Positions 16,145 to 24,792 of a stretch of DNA of 64,000 bases are shown here, one piece after another (position 1 is the stretch's first letter; every line of letters starts with the position of its first letter). The stretch is taken from contig NZ_JACHEM010000010.1 in assembly GCF_014207445.1 (NCBI RefSeq), positions 186,001-250,000 of the forward strand, written 5' to 3'. The position numbers and the translations under genes are program-made. This DNA is from Streptomyces candidus. GTDB taxonomy: Bacteria > Actinomycetota > Actinomycetes > Streptomycetales > Streptomycetaceae. The notes below the pieces were generated by a model, which did not search any database, was not told the DNA's origin, and was given only the letters and a program-made list of their open reading frames with translations.

Positions 16145-16521
16145 CGTCGTCCGCGCCGCAGCACGGCGCGGCGTCGGACCGCGCAGGCGTACCGGAGAAG
16201 CGGATTGAGGGGCGGCAACGGGGGCGCCGAGGTGCGGTCGGCGGGCCGACGCCGTGATCTTTTCGAGACTTGCGCCACACCCGCCCCAGGGGACGCTCTC
16301 CGCTCCGCAGCGCCGTGGGCTCCGTAAAGCAGCAGCTCAGCCCGGACAAGAGGGGCTCTTGAGGTCGTGCGGCAGCATGCGCACCGGACGACTTCTCGCC
16401 GGGCACGCAAGGGTGCTGTGCAACCCTTCTGGGTGATTCAACGTCTGACAAGTGTCGACATACCGTGCCTGATCCACCACGGCAGGGGGTACGCGGGAAT
16501 CCACGAGGGACTGAGGAGCAC
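16145..16521 (+). promoter_or_regulatory. Gene-free region with LCP-gene promoter
   Basis: No gene is seen between the rho terminator and the LCP start. TTCAAC (16437-16442), 18 bases, TACCGT (16461-16466) is the best promoter and gives a leader of about 50 nt. The rest is unstructured to the eye. Confidence 0.4.
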
Positions 16522-17631
16522 ATGAGCGATACGGGCAGGAGCGGCCGAATACGGGCCACCGGCAAACGCCGCAAGTCACCGGCCAAGGGCCGCCGCGCCA
16601 CCACGACGCTGTCGTGGGTCGCCGCGGGAGTGGTCCTGGCCGGCGGCAGCGGACTCGGTTACGTGTACTTCAAGCTCGACGGCAACCTCAAGGGCGTCGA
16701 CATCAACAGCGCCCTCGGCACGGACCGCCCCGACGAGGTCGACAACGGCTCGCAGGACATCCTGGTCCTGGGCTCCGACTCCCGGGACGGCGACAACGCC
16801 GAGTACGGCACCGACGAAGGCGGCGCCCGCTCGGACACCGCGATGATCCTGCACGTGAACGAGGGCCACACCAAGGCCAGCATCGTCTCCATCCCGCGCG
16901 ACACCCTCGTCTCCCGCCCGGAGTGCGTGTCCGACAACGACGGCAGGACGACCGTGCCCGCCGCCCAGCGGCAGATGTTCAACACCGCGTACGAGGTCGG
17001 CGGACCCGCCTGCGCGGTGAAGACCGTGGAGCACATGTCCGGCATCCGCATGGACCACTACGTCGAGGTCGACTTCACCGGCTTCAAGAAGCTCATCGAC
17101 GAACTCGGCGGCGTCCCGGTCACCACCAAGAAGGCGATCAAGGACACCAAGAGCCACCTGGACCTGCCGCCCGGCACCCACCAGCTCAACGGCGAGCAGT
17201 CCCTGGCCCTCGTCCGCACCCGCAAGAGCGTCGGCGACGGCAGCGACCTCGGCCGCATCCAGCTCCAGCAGGCGTTCATGAAGGCCCTCATCGGCCAGGT
17301 CAAGAACGTCGGCGTCTTCACCAACCCGAAGAAGCTGTACGACCTCGCCGACGCCGCCACCAAGGCCATCACCACCGACTCCGACCTCGCCTCGGTCAAC
17401 CAGCTCATGTCCTTCGCGAACGGCCTCAAGGGCATCGGCGCACAGGACATGGAGATGGTCACGCTGCCCGTCCGGTACGACCCGCGGGACCCCAACCGCG
17501 TCGTGCCCCTGGACACGCAGTCCCAGCAGCTCTGGCAGGCCCTCCGGAGCGACGCACCCATCCCGGCGTCCGTCACCGAGGGCTCGGCGGGCGACAAGGG
17601 CGACGCCGGCACGATAGTCAAGGGCGACTGA
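16522..17631 (+). CDS. LytR-CpsA-Psr (LCP) family cell-wall glycopolymer ligase (369 aa)
   Basis: LCP enzymes transfer undecaprenyl-linked glycopolymers onto peptidoglycan at the outer membrane face. A cytoplasmic Lys/Arg-rich N-terminus is followed by one membrane helix at about residues 28-50 (LSWVAAGVVLAGGSGLGYVYF) and the LCP domain. That domain shows QDILVLGSDSRDG, ARSDTAMI, SIPRDT and LALVRTRKS...DLGRIQLQQAF, the conserved Asp/Arg set for pyrophosphate and polyprenyl binding. ATG at 16522 follows GAGGAG. The WecA/TagO-type transferase at 23.1 kb is a plausible supplier of the lipid-linked substrate, but this is inference. Confidence 0.92.
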   Translation: MSDTGRSGRIRATGKRRKSPAKGRRATTTLSWVAAGVVLAGGSGLGYVYFKLDGNLKGVDINSALGTDRPDEVDNGSQDILVLGSDSRDGDNAEYGTDEGGARSDTAMILHVNEGHTKASIVSIPRDTLVSRPECVSDNDGRTTVPAAQRQMFNTAYEVGGPACAVKTVEHMSGIRMDHYVEVDFTGFKKLIDELGGVPVTTKKAIKDTKSHLDLPPGTHQLNGEQSLALVRTRKSVGDGSDLGRIQLQQAFMKALIGQVKNVGVFTNPKKLYDLADAATKAITTDSDLASVNQLMSFANGLKGIGAQDMEMVTLPVRYDPRDPNRVVPLDTQSQQLWQALRSDAPIPASVTEGSAGDKGDAGTIVKGD

Positions 17632-17825
17632 GCACCGGCCGGACCGGCCTCCCGCCGGCTTCGCGGTGGGCCGTGGAATACATCCGGGCCCGCCCCCGTT
17701 GAGACGATTACCTTCGAATTTTGAAGCACGGGCCCGCCCTGGCAGACTGGTCCGTCGGCCCCGGTTCACGTACCCGCAAATCCGCGGATGCGACCCGGTG
17801 CCCTCCCGAAACTCTAGGAGTCACC

Positions 17826-18047
17826 TTGAAGCGCGATGTTCACCCCGAGTACGTCGAGACCCAGGTCAGCTGCACCTGTGGCGCGGCGTTCACCACCCGT
17901 AGCACCCTGACCGAAGGCCGCATCCGCGCCGAGGTCTGCTCCGAGTGCCACCCGTTCTACACGGGCAAGCAGAAGATCCTCGACACCGGTGGCCGCGTGG
18001 CCCGCTTCGAGGCCCGCTTCGGCAAGGCCGGCTCCGCCGCGAAGTAG
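17826..18047 (+). CDS. rpmE: Ribosomal protein bL31, zinc-binding form (73 aa)
   Basis: Large-subunit protein. Cys16, Cys18, Cys38 and Cys41 (CTC and CSEC) are all present, marking the zinc-containing paralogue that Streptomyces replaces with a Cys-less form under zinc limitation. The start is TTG at 17826, 5 bases after AGGAG; the open frame upstream has no ribosome site. A compound hairpin with a T-run follows. Confidence 0.96.
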   Translation: MKRDVHPEYVETQVSCTCGAAFTTRSTLTEGRIRAEVCSECHPFYTGKQKILDTGGRVARFEARFGKAGSAAK

Positions 18048-18056
18048 CGAGTCATC

Positions 18057-18103
18057 GCGCCGGTCCTCGACCGCTCCGTACCGGAGTGGGGGAGGACCGG
18101 CGC
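18057..18103 (+). terminator. Terminator after rpmE
   Basis: A 12-bp stem GCGCCGGTCCTC (18057-18068) with GAGGACCGGCGC (18092-18103), an inner CTCCG-TAC-CGGAG hairpin in the loop, then TTTGTC. Confidence 0.75.
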
Positions 18104-18158
18104 TTTGTCGTGACGCAGGCTGCTCATTTCGTAACTTACGCACCCCAGGAGCCCGAAG

Positions 18159-19238
18159 ATGTTCGAGGCGGTCGAGGACTTGATCGGCGAGCACGCCGAT
18201 CTTGAGAAGAAGCTGGCCGACCCGTCTGTCCACGCGGACCAGGCGAACGCGCGCAAGCTCAACAAGCGCTATGCCGAGCTGACCCCGATCATCGGCACCT
18301 ACCGGACCTGGAAGCAGCTCGGCGAGGACATCGAGACGGCCCGCGGGTTCATCGCGGACGACCCCGACTTCGCCGCCGAGGTCAAGGACCTGGAGCGGCA
18401 GCGCGAGGACGTCACGGAGAAGCTGCGGCTCCTCCTCGTCCCCCGGGACCCCAACGACGACAAGGACGTCATCCTGGAGGTCAAGGCGGGCGCGGGCGGC
18501 GACGAGTCCGCCCTGTTCGCCGGCGACCTGCTGCGCATGTACCTGCGGTACGCGGAGCGTGTCGGCTGGAAGACCGAGATCATCGACGCCACCGAGTCCG
18601 AGCTCGGCGGCTACAAGGACGTCCAGGTCGCCGTCAAGACCAAGGGCGGCAACGGTGCCACCGAGCCCGGCCAGGGCGTCTGGGCCCGCCTCAAGTACGA
18701 GGGCGGCGTGCACCGCGTGCAGCGCGTGCCCTCCACCGAGTCGCAGGGCCGCATCCACACCTCCGCCGCCGGCGTGCTCGTCACGCCCGAGGCCGAGGAG
18801 GTCGAGGTCGAGGTCAACATGAACGACCTGCGCATCGACGTCTACCGCTCCTCGGGCCCCGGCGGGCAGTCCGTCAACACCACCGACTCCGCGGTGCGCA
18901 TCACGCACCTGCCGACCGGGGTCGTCGCCTCCTGCCAGAACGAGAAGAGCCAGCTCCAGAACAAGGAGCAGGCCATGCGCATCCTGCGCTCCCGTCTGCT
19001 GGCCGCCGCGCAGGAGGCCGCCGAGCGCGAGGCCTCGGACGTACGTCGCAGCCAGGTCCGTACGGTCGACCGCTCCGAGAAGATCCGGACGTACAACTTC
19101 CCGGAGAACCGGATCTCCGACCACCGCGTGAACTTCAAGGCGTACAACTTGGACCAGGTGCTCGACGGTGACCTCACCGCCGTCATCCAGGCCCTCGTCG
19201 ACGCGGACTCCGCGGCGAAGCTCGCTGCTGCGCAGTAG
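18159..19238 (+). CDS. prfA: Peptide chain release factor 1 (359 aa)
   Basis: Recognises UAA and UAG stop codons. The GGQ peptidyl-hydrolysis motif is in SSGPGGQSVNTTDSAVR near residue 233. The codon-recognition tripeptide position reads PST (RVPSTESQGRIHTSA), where E. coli RF1 has PAT. Length is normal. It is followed after 48 bases by prmC, which methylates the GGQ glutamine, so the pair is functionally linked. Confidence 0.97.
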   Translation: MFEAVEDLIGEHADLEKKLADPSVHADQANARKLNKRYAELTPIIGTYRTWKQLGEDIETARGFIADDPDFAAEVKDLERQREDVTEKLRLLLVPRDPNDDKDVILEVKAGAGGDESALFAGDLLRMYLRYAERVGWKTEIIDATESELGGYKDVQVAVKTKGGNGATEPGQGVWARLKYEGGVHRVQRVPSTESQGRIHTSAAGVLVTPEAEEVEVEVNMNDLRIDVYRSSGPGGQSVNTTDSAVRITHLPTGVVASCQNEKSQLQNKEQAMRILRSRLLAAAQEAAEREASDVRRSQVRTVDRSEKIRTYNFPENRISDHRVNFKAYNLDQVLDGDLTAVIQALVDADSAAKLAAAQ

Positions 19239-19286
19239 GCCGCGACCGTTCCACGTCCAGCTGTCCCTGCAAGCCGGAGGATCCGG

Positions 19287-20132
19287 ATGAATCTGCTGCT
19301 CGCCGAGGTGGCGCAGGCCACCCAGCGGCTGGCCGACGCCGGCGTGCCCTCACCGCGCTTCGACGCGGAGGAGCTCGCCTCGTTCGTCCACGGTGTCAAG
19401 CGGGGAGAGCTGCACCGGGTCCCCGACAGCGACTTCGACGCCCGCTACTGGGAGGCCATCGCCCGCCGCGAGGCCCGCGAGCCCCTCCAGCACATCACCG
19501 GCCGCGCCTTCTTCCGCTACCTGGAGCTCCAGGTGGGGGCCGGCGTCTTCGTGCCCCGGCCGGAGACCGAGTCGGTCGTCAGCTGGGCCATAGACGCCGT
19601 ACGCGCCATGGACGTCGTCGAACCGCTGATCGTCGACCTGTGCACGGGCTCCGGCGCCATCGCGCTCGCCCTGGCCCAGGAGGTGCCGCGCTCGCGCGTG
19701 CACGCCGTGGAGCTGGACGAGGGCGCGCTCAAGTGGACCCGCAAGAACGTCGACGGCTCCCGGGTCGTCCTGCACCACGGGGACGCCCTGACCGCGCTCC
19801 CCGAGCTGGACGGCCAGGTCGACCTGGTGATCTCCAACCCGCCGTACATCCCGCTCACCGAGTGGGAGTACGTGGCGCCCGAGGCCCGCGACCACGACCC
19901 CGAGATGGCGCTGTTCTCCGGCGAGGACGGCCTCGACCTGATCCGCGGCATCGAACGCACCGCGCACCGCCTGCTGCGGCCCGGCGGCGTCGTCGTCATC
20001 GAGCACGCCGACACCCAGGGCGGCCAGGTCCCGTGGATCTTCACCGAGGAGCGGGGCTGGGCGGATGCCGCCGACCACCCCGACCTCAACAACAGGCCGC
20101 GCTTCGCCACCGCACGCAAGGCGATGCCGTGA
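19287..20132 (+). CDS. prmC: Release factor glutamine methyltransferase PrmC/HemK (281 aa)
   Basis: SAM-dependent N5-methylation of the GGQ glutamine in release factors. An N-terminal helical domain (SPRFDAEELASFVHGV) is followed by a Rossmann methyltransferase. SAM motif I is IVDLCTGSGAIALAL, and the catalytic NPPY is in DLVISNPPYIP. The ATG follows a GGAGGATCCGG site. It directly follows prfA. Confidence 0.95.
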   Translation: MNLLLAEVAQATQRLADAGVPSPRFDAEELASFVHGVKRGELHRVPDSDFDARYWEAIARREAREPLQHITGRAFFRYLELQVGAGVFVPRPETESVVSWAIDAVRAMDVVEPLIVDLCTGSGAIALALAQEVPRSRVHAVELDEGALKWTRKNVDGSRVVLHHGDALTALPELDGQVDLVISNPPYIPLTEWEYVAPEARDHDPEMALFSGEDGLDLIRGIERTAHRLLRPGGVVVIEHADTQGGQVPWIFTEERGWADAADHPDLNNRPRFATARKAMP

Positions 20133-20149
20133 CCGGCACACCGCATCCC

Positions 20150-20203
20150 CGGTACGGCCCGTACCGCTCGTACGACCCGTATCTCTCGTACAACCCGATG
20201 TTC
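20150..20203 (+). repeat. Three tandem 18-bp units between prmC and the Sua5 gene
   Basis: Units at 20150-20167, 20168-20185 and 20186-20203 share TCGTACGRCCCGTAYCKC. The third is the most diverged. A very similar 18-bp array occurs at 43617-43670. Confidence 0.6.
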
Positions 20204-20224
20204 CTGCCCGAGGGGGACCGTTAA

Positions 20225-20872
20225 ATGGCACGGCGATACGACTGCAACGACGCGACCGACCGCAAGGCCGGTCTGCGCGAGGCCGCCTCGGCCGTCCGCC
20301 GGGGCGAGCTGGTCGTCCTGCCCACCGACACCGTCTACGGGATCGGCGCGGACGCGTTCAGCAGCGAGGCGGTCGGTGACCTCCTCGAAGCCAAGGGCCG
20401 CGGCCGTAACATGCCCAGCCCCGTCCTCATCGGCTCCCCGAACACCCTGCACGGCCTGGTCACGGACTTCTCCGAGCAGGCGTGGGAGCTCGTCGACGCG
20501 TTCTGGCCGGGCGGGCTGACCCTCGTCGCCCGCCACCAGCCGTCCCTCCAGTGGGACCTCGGCGACACCCGCGGCACCGTCGCCGTCCGCATGCCGCTGC
20601 ACCCGGTCGCCATCGAACTGCTCACCGAGGTCGGCCCGATGGCCGTCTCCTCCGGCAACCTCACGGGCCACCCGTCCCCCGAGGACTGCGACGCCGCCCT
20701 GGCGATGCTGGGCGACTCCGTCTCCGTCTACCTGGACGGCGGGCCCACGCCGGGCAACCTGCCGTCCTCCATCGTCGACGTCACCGGCACGGCACCGGTC
20801 CTGCTGCGGGCCGGAGTGCTGAGCGCGGAGGAGCTGCGCAAGGTCGTACCCGATCTTGAGGTGGCGAGTTGA
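20225..20872 (+). CDS. L-threonylcarbamoyladenylate synthase, Sua5/YciO/YrdC family (215 aa)
   Basis: Makes threonylcarbamoyl-AMP from threonine, bicarbonate and ATP for the t6A37 modification of ANN-reading tRNAs. YrdC-fold motifs are seen: LVVLPTDTVYGIGADAF, KGRGRNMPSPVLIG, FWPGGLTLV, VAVRMPLHPVA and SSGNLTGHPSP. The length fits the short TsaC type without the Sua5 C-terminal domain. Its stop overlaps the next gene (TTGA), so translation is coupled. Confidence 0.92.
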   Translation: MARRYDCNDATDRKAGLREAASAVRRGELVVLPTDTVYGIGADAFSSEAVGDLLEAKGRGRNMPSPVLIGSPNTLHGLVTDFSEQAWELVDAFWPGGLTLVARHQPSLQWDLGDTRGTVAVRMPLHPVAIELLTEVGPMAVSSGNLTGHPSPEDCDAALAMLGDSVSVYLDGGPTPGNLPSSIVDVTGTAPVLLRAGVLSAEELRKVVPDLEVAS

Positions 20873-21516
20873 CCGCCCTTGACGGGCGTGGCACAGCAGA
20901 AGGCATATCGGGAACCACCTTCCGTATCCTCCACGTCAGCACCGGCAACGTCTGCCGCTCGCCGATCACCGAGCGGCTGACCCGCCATGCCCTGGCGGAA
21001 CGTCTCGGTGACCCCTCCTACGGCGGCCTGATCGTGGAGAGCGCCGGTACCTGGGGCCACGAGGGCGCCCCCATGGAGGCCAACGCCGCCGCCGTCCTCG
21101 CCGACTTCGGCGCCGACGCGGCAGGCTTCACCGGACGCGAACTCCTCGACGAGCACGTCATCCGCGCCGACCTCGTCCTCACCGCGACCCGCGACCACCG
21201 AGCCCAGGTCATCTCGATGGGCCACAGCGCGGGTCTGCGCACCTTCACCCTGAAGGAGTTCAACCGTCTCGTCAGGGCCATAGACCCGCTTACCCTTCCG
21301 GACCCCCTGGAGGAAGGCGTCGTCGAGCGCGCCCGTGCCCTGGTGCGGGCTGCCGCCGCCCTGCGCGGCTGGCTGCTGGCGCCCACGGAGGAGGCGGACG
21401 AGGTCTACGACCCGTACGGGGCTCCGATCACGTTCTTCCGTTCGGTCGGTGAGGAGATCAACGCGGCGCTGGACCCGGTGGTCACGGCGCTGACGGGGGC
21501 TCCGGCCAGACACTGA
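20869..21516 (+). CDS. Low-molecular-weight protein tyrosine phosphatase-like protein, nucleophile Cys replaced by Ser (215 aa)
   Basis: An LMW-PTP fold is recognised from the P-loop VSTGNVCRSPITERL and the later SAGTWGHEGAPM. The family motif is C-x5-R with VCxGNxCRSP. Here the first Cys is Ser24 (codon AGC at 20938-20940), while Cys29 and Arg30 remain. Without the nucleophile, normal phosphatase chemistry is not expected; it may bind phospho-proteins or arsenate-like anions, or be inactive. A DP pair (LPDPLEEG) may supply the usual acid Asp. Start TTG at 20869 overlaps the upstream stop. At 215 residues it is longer than typical LMW-PTPs (about 150), with a Leu/Ala-rich C-terminal addition. 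Confidence 0.8.
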   Translation: MTALDGRGTAEGISGTTFRILHVSTGNVCRSPITERLTRHALAERLGDPSYGGLIVESAGTWGHEGAPMEANAAAVLADFGADAAGFTGRELLDEHVIRADLVLTATRDHRAQVISMGHSAGLRTFTLKEFNRLVRAIDPLTLPDPLEEGVVERARALVRAAAALRGWLLAPTEEADEVYDPYGAPITFFRSVGEEINAALDPVVTALTGAPARH

Positions 21517-21718
21517 GTCGCGGCGGTCGCGGGCCCCCGGCGGACGGGGTCCGGCGCGGCGGCCCGAAGCCCGGGAGGTCCCTGGGGGCGGAGCGGTGCG
21601 AGGGGCGCGCGCGGGAGGGGCCCCGGAGGGCGGCGCAGACCGGGCGGGGCCGGCATGGCGGGCCTACATTGGGGGACACGGCACTGAAGTCCCCCTCCCC
21701 CCAGGCCCGGAGCCCGAG

Positions 21719-22990
21719 ATGCCCGCCATCGCTGCACCCGCATCCGTATCCGCACCCGCCGCCCCCGTGACCCCCGGGGCGGACTTCGAGGCGCTCGCCC
21801 GCCAGGATCCCGAGATCGCCGACGTCGTCCGCGCCGAGGTGCGCCGGGAGGCGCAGGGTCTCCAGCTGATCGCCGCCGAGAACTTCACCTCGCCCGCCGT
21901 GCTCGCCGCGCTCGGGTCGCCGCTGGCGAACAAGTACGCGGAGGGGTACCCCGGCGCCCGGCACCACGGCGGGTGCGAGGTGGTGGACGCCGCCGAACGG
22001 ATCGCCATCGACCGGGCCAAGGGCCTGTTCGGCGCCGCGCACGCCAATGTGCAGCCGCATTCGGGGTCGGCGGCCGTCCTCGCCGCGTACGCCGCGCTGC
22101 TCAAGCCCGGGGACACCCTGCTGGCCATGGGGCTGCCGTCGGGCGGTCACCTCACGCACGGGTCGCCGGTCAACTTCTCCGGGCGCTGGTTCGACGTGGT
22201 GGGGTACGGGGTCGACGCGGAGAGCGGGCTGATCGACTACGAGCAGGTGGCCGCCCTGGCGCGTACCCGGCGGCCCCGGGCGATCGTCGTGGGTTCCATC
22301 TCCTACCCGCGCCATCCCGACTACGCGGCCTTCCGGGCCATCGCCGACGACGTCGGGGCCTATCTGGTGGCGGACGCCGCGCATCCGATCGGACTCGTGG
22401 CCGGAGGGGCGGCGCCCAGCCCCGTGCCGTACGCCGACGTCGTGTGCGCGACCACGCACAAGGTGCTGCGCGGGCCGCGCGGCGGCATGCTGCTGTGCGG
22501 CGAGGAGCTGGCGGAGCGGATCGACCGGGCTGTCTTCCCGTTCACCCAGGGCGGCGCGCAGATGCACACGATCGCGGCGAAGGCGGTCGCGTTCGGCGAA
22601 GCGGCAGGACCGGCCTTCGCGACGTACGCCCATCAGGTGGTCTCCAACGCGCGGGTGCTCGCCGAAGGACTGGCGGGCGAGGGCTTCGCCGTCACGACCG
22701 GCGGTACGGACACCCATCTGATCACCGCCGATCCGGCTCCGCTGGGCATGGACGGGCGCGAGGCGAGGGCGCTGCTGGCGGCGGCGGGCGTGGTGCTCGA
22801 TACGTGCGCGCTTCCGTACGGAGAGGGCCGTGGCCTGCGGCTCGGCACCGCGGCGGTGACCACGCAGGGCATGGGCGAGGCCGAAATGGCGCGCATCGTC
22901 GCACTGTTCGCGCTGGCCCTGCGGGGTGAACGGAACGCGCCGACCGAGGTACGGGAGCTCGCGCGGAGGTTTCCCCCTTACCGGGGATGA
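21719..22990 (+). CDS. glyA: Serine hydroxymethyltransferase paralogue (423 aa)
   Basis: A PLP enzyme expected to interconvert serine and glycine with tetrahydrofolate. Motifs seen: AAENFTSPAVLAALGSPLANKYAEGYP, NVQPHSGSAA, GGHLTHGSPVNFSG, the PLP lysine in TTHKVLRGPRGG, and SGGTDTHL. It diverges at usually invariant sites. The RYYGG motif is RHHGG, so the Tyr that assists transaldimination in E. coli SHMT (Tyr65) is His. DMAHIAGLV is DAAHPIGLV. GTPAVTTRG is GTAAVTTQG. Streptomyces carry more canonical glyA genes elsewhere, so this may be specialised. ATG at 21719 begins a Pro/Ala-rich leader; the ribosome site is weak. Confidence 0.85.
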   Translation: MPAIAAPASVSAPAAPVTPGADFEALARQDPEIADVVRAEVRREAQGLQLIAAENFTSPAVLAALGSPLANKYAEGYPGARHHGGCEVVDAAERIAIDRAKGLFGAAHANVQPHSGSAAVLAAYAALLKPGDTLLAMGLPSGGHLTHGSPVNFSGRWFDVVGYGVDAESGLIDYEQVAALARTRRPRAIVVGSISYPRHPDYAAFRAIADDVGAYLVADAAHPIGLVAGGAAPSPVPYADVVCATTHKVLRGPRGGMLLCGEELAERIDRAVFPFTQGGAQMHTIAAKAVAFGEAAGPAFATYAHQVVSNARVLAEGLAGEGFAVTTGGTDTHLITADPAPLGMDGREARALLAAAGVVLDTCALPYGEGRGLRLGTAAVTTQGMGEAEMARIVALFALALRGERNAPTEVRELARRFPPYRG

Positions 22991-23095
22991 ACGGGCCGTG
23001 CGGAACCATCCACAGGGACCCGAGTGTCCTCAACCCCGTGGCCGCGAAGCTAGGGTGTGGGGCTGAGATGGCCAGAGACAACTGTGGGGCAGCCC

Positions 23096-24514
23096 GTGCG
23101 TGAATACCTGTTGACGCTCTGCGTCACGGCCGCGGTGACGTATCTGCTGACGGGCCCGGTGCGGAAGTTCGCCATCGCGGCCGGGGCGATGCCGGAGATC
23201 CGTGCCCGTGACGTCCACCGGGAGCCGACGCCTCGGCTCGGCGGCATCGCCATGTTCGGCGGTCTGTGCGCCGGGCTGCTGGTGGCGGACCACCTGGAGA
23301 GCCTCAACGGCGTCTTCGAACTCTCGAACGAGCCGCGCGCCCTGCTCTCCGGGGCCGCCGTGATCTGGCTGATCGGTGTCCTGGACGACAAGTTCGAGAT
23401 CGACGCCCTGATCAAGCTGGGCGGCCAGTTCATCGCGGCGGGCGTCATGGTCATGCAGGGCCTCACGGTCCTCTACCTGCCCATCCCGGGTGTCGGCGGC
23501 GTCTCGCTGACCCCCTGGCAGGGCAACCTCCTGGCGGTCGCCCTGGTCGTCATCACCATCAACGCGGTCAACTTCGTCGACGGCCTCGACGGCCTCGCGG
23601 CCGGCATGGTGCTCATCGCGACCTGCGCGTTCTTCCTGTACGCCTACCGCATCTGGTTCCGGTACGGCATCGAGTCGGCCGCCCCCGCCACCCTCTTCGC
23701 CGCGATCCTGGTCGGCATGTGCCTGGGCTTCCTGCCGCACAACATGCATCCGGCCAGGATCTTCATGGGCGACTCGGGGTCGATGCTCATCGGCCTGGTC
23801 CTCGCGGCCGGCGCCATCTCCATCACCGGCCAGGTCGACGGTGACGCCCTGCGCCTCTTCGCCGGCGGCGAACGCAACGCCACCCACGCGATGCTGCCGG
23901 TCTTCATCCCGCTGCTGCTGCCGCTGACGATCATCGCGATCCCGTTCGCGGACCTGGTGCTGGCGATCGTACGGAGGACCTGGCAGGGCAAGTCGCCGTT
24001 CGCGGCGGACCGGGGGCACCTGCACCACCGGCTGCTGGAGATCGGGCACTCGCACAGCAGGGCGGTGCTGATCATGTACTTCTGGTCCGCGCTGATCGCG
24101 TTCGGGATGGTCGCCTACTCGGTGTCCCGGGAGAGCATGTGGATCGTGCTGCTCATCGTCGTGCTGAGCGCCCTGGGACTCGTACTGCTGCTCCTGCCGC
24201 GCTTCACGCCCCGCGCCCCGCGCTGGATGGAGGCCTTCGTGCCGCCGCGCTACCGGCGCCGCCGGACGCGGGCGGCGGAGCCGGCCGCTGCGGAAACGTC
24301 CGGGCCGAGCGGAGCGACGGCCGGAGCGACGGCTCAGGAGACGACAGGGACAGCGGCAAGGACGGCAGCCGGGACGGAGACCGGGCCGGCCGCCGGGTCG
24401 GCGGACCGGGAGCCGGACGGCGCCGGAGACGGAAGCGGCGAAGCGGACCGCGCGCGGGTGGCGGCGGGCGTCAACGGCGCCACCGCCCTGGGTTCCCGTT
24501 CGCGTTTCAACTGA
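23096..24514 (+). CDS. UDP-GlcNAc:undecaprenyl-phosphate GlcNAc-1-phosphate transferase, WecA/TagO/MraY family (472 aa)
   Basis: Starts synthesis of wall glycopolymers by moving GlcNAc-1-phosphate to undecaprenyl phosphate in the membrane. About 10-11 helices are visible. Catalytic motifs: VLDDKFEID, NAVNFVDGLDGLAAG, ARIFMGDSGSM and the cytoplasmic His motif RGHLHHRLLEIGHSHSR. After the last helix comes an Ala/Thr/Gly-rich cytoplasmic tail of about 90 residues. GTG at 23096 is preferred; GTG at 23084 is also possible. It corresponds in position to M. tuberculosis rfe, immediately before atp. It could feed the LCP ligase upstream. Confidence 0.9.
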   Translation: MREYLLTLCVTAAVTYLLTGPVRKFAIAAGAMPEIRARDVHREPTPRLGGIAMFGGLCAGLLVADHLESLNGVFELSNEPRALLSGAAVIWLIGVLDDKFEIDALIKLGGQFIAAGVMVMQGLTVLYLPIPGVGGVSLTPWQGNLLAVALVVITINAVNFVDGLDGLAAGMVLIATCAFFLYAYRIWFRYGIESAAPATLFAAILVGMCLGFLPHNMHPARIFMGDSGSMLIGLVLAAGAISITGQVDGDALRLFAGGERNATHAMLPVFIPLLLPLTIIAIPFADLVLAIVRRTWQGKSPFAADRGHLHHRLLEIGHSHSRAVLIMYFWSALIAFGMVAYSVSRESMWIVLLIVVLSALGLVLLLLPRFTPRAPRWMEAFVPPRYRRRRTRAAEPAAAETSGPSGATAGATAQETTGTAARTAAGTETGPAAGSADREPDGAGDGSGEADRARVAAGVNGATALGSRSRFN

Positions 24515-24620
24515 GGTACCCGCGTTGACGTTTGCCCCAGTGCGGACCAATACCAGACAAACCGCCGCAGCGCACTGCACACACGGGCAGGGTCACTCTC
24601 ATGTGTGACACCAACCACAC

Positions 24621-24650
24621 TTTCCGGGTAAAGACTGCATCAAATAGTTT
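24621..24650 (+). promoter_or_regulatory. Possible atp operon promoter
   Basis: TTTCCG (24621-24626), 18 bases, TAGTTT (24645-24650) is the best match in the 278-base AT-richer gap before atpI. It gives a leader of about 135 nt. TACCGT at 24655-24660 is an alternative -10. Confidence 0.35.
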
Positions 24651-24792
24651 GTGATACCGTTCACGAGACCCGGCGACAGAGCCGCAGGACCGCGATACGC
24701 CGGTCCGGCGGCCCGAGAGCCCTTCTCGATCCGGGCTTACGCTCGTCCATGACGACACCCACTGCCCCACCAAGCAAAGCGGAGCTGCCGCC

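Noticed and set aside
20150..20203. CRISPR array suspected from short tandem repeats
   Set aside because: Units are contiguous 18-mers with no spacers, only three copies, and no cas genes anywhere in the window.
20869..21516. Frameshift or pseudogene as the reason for the missing Cys
   Set aside because: The frame is intact from start to stop with normal codon bias; a single codon difference explains the Ser.
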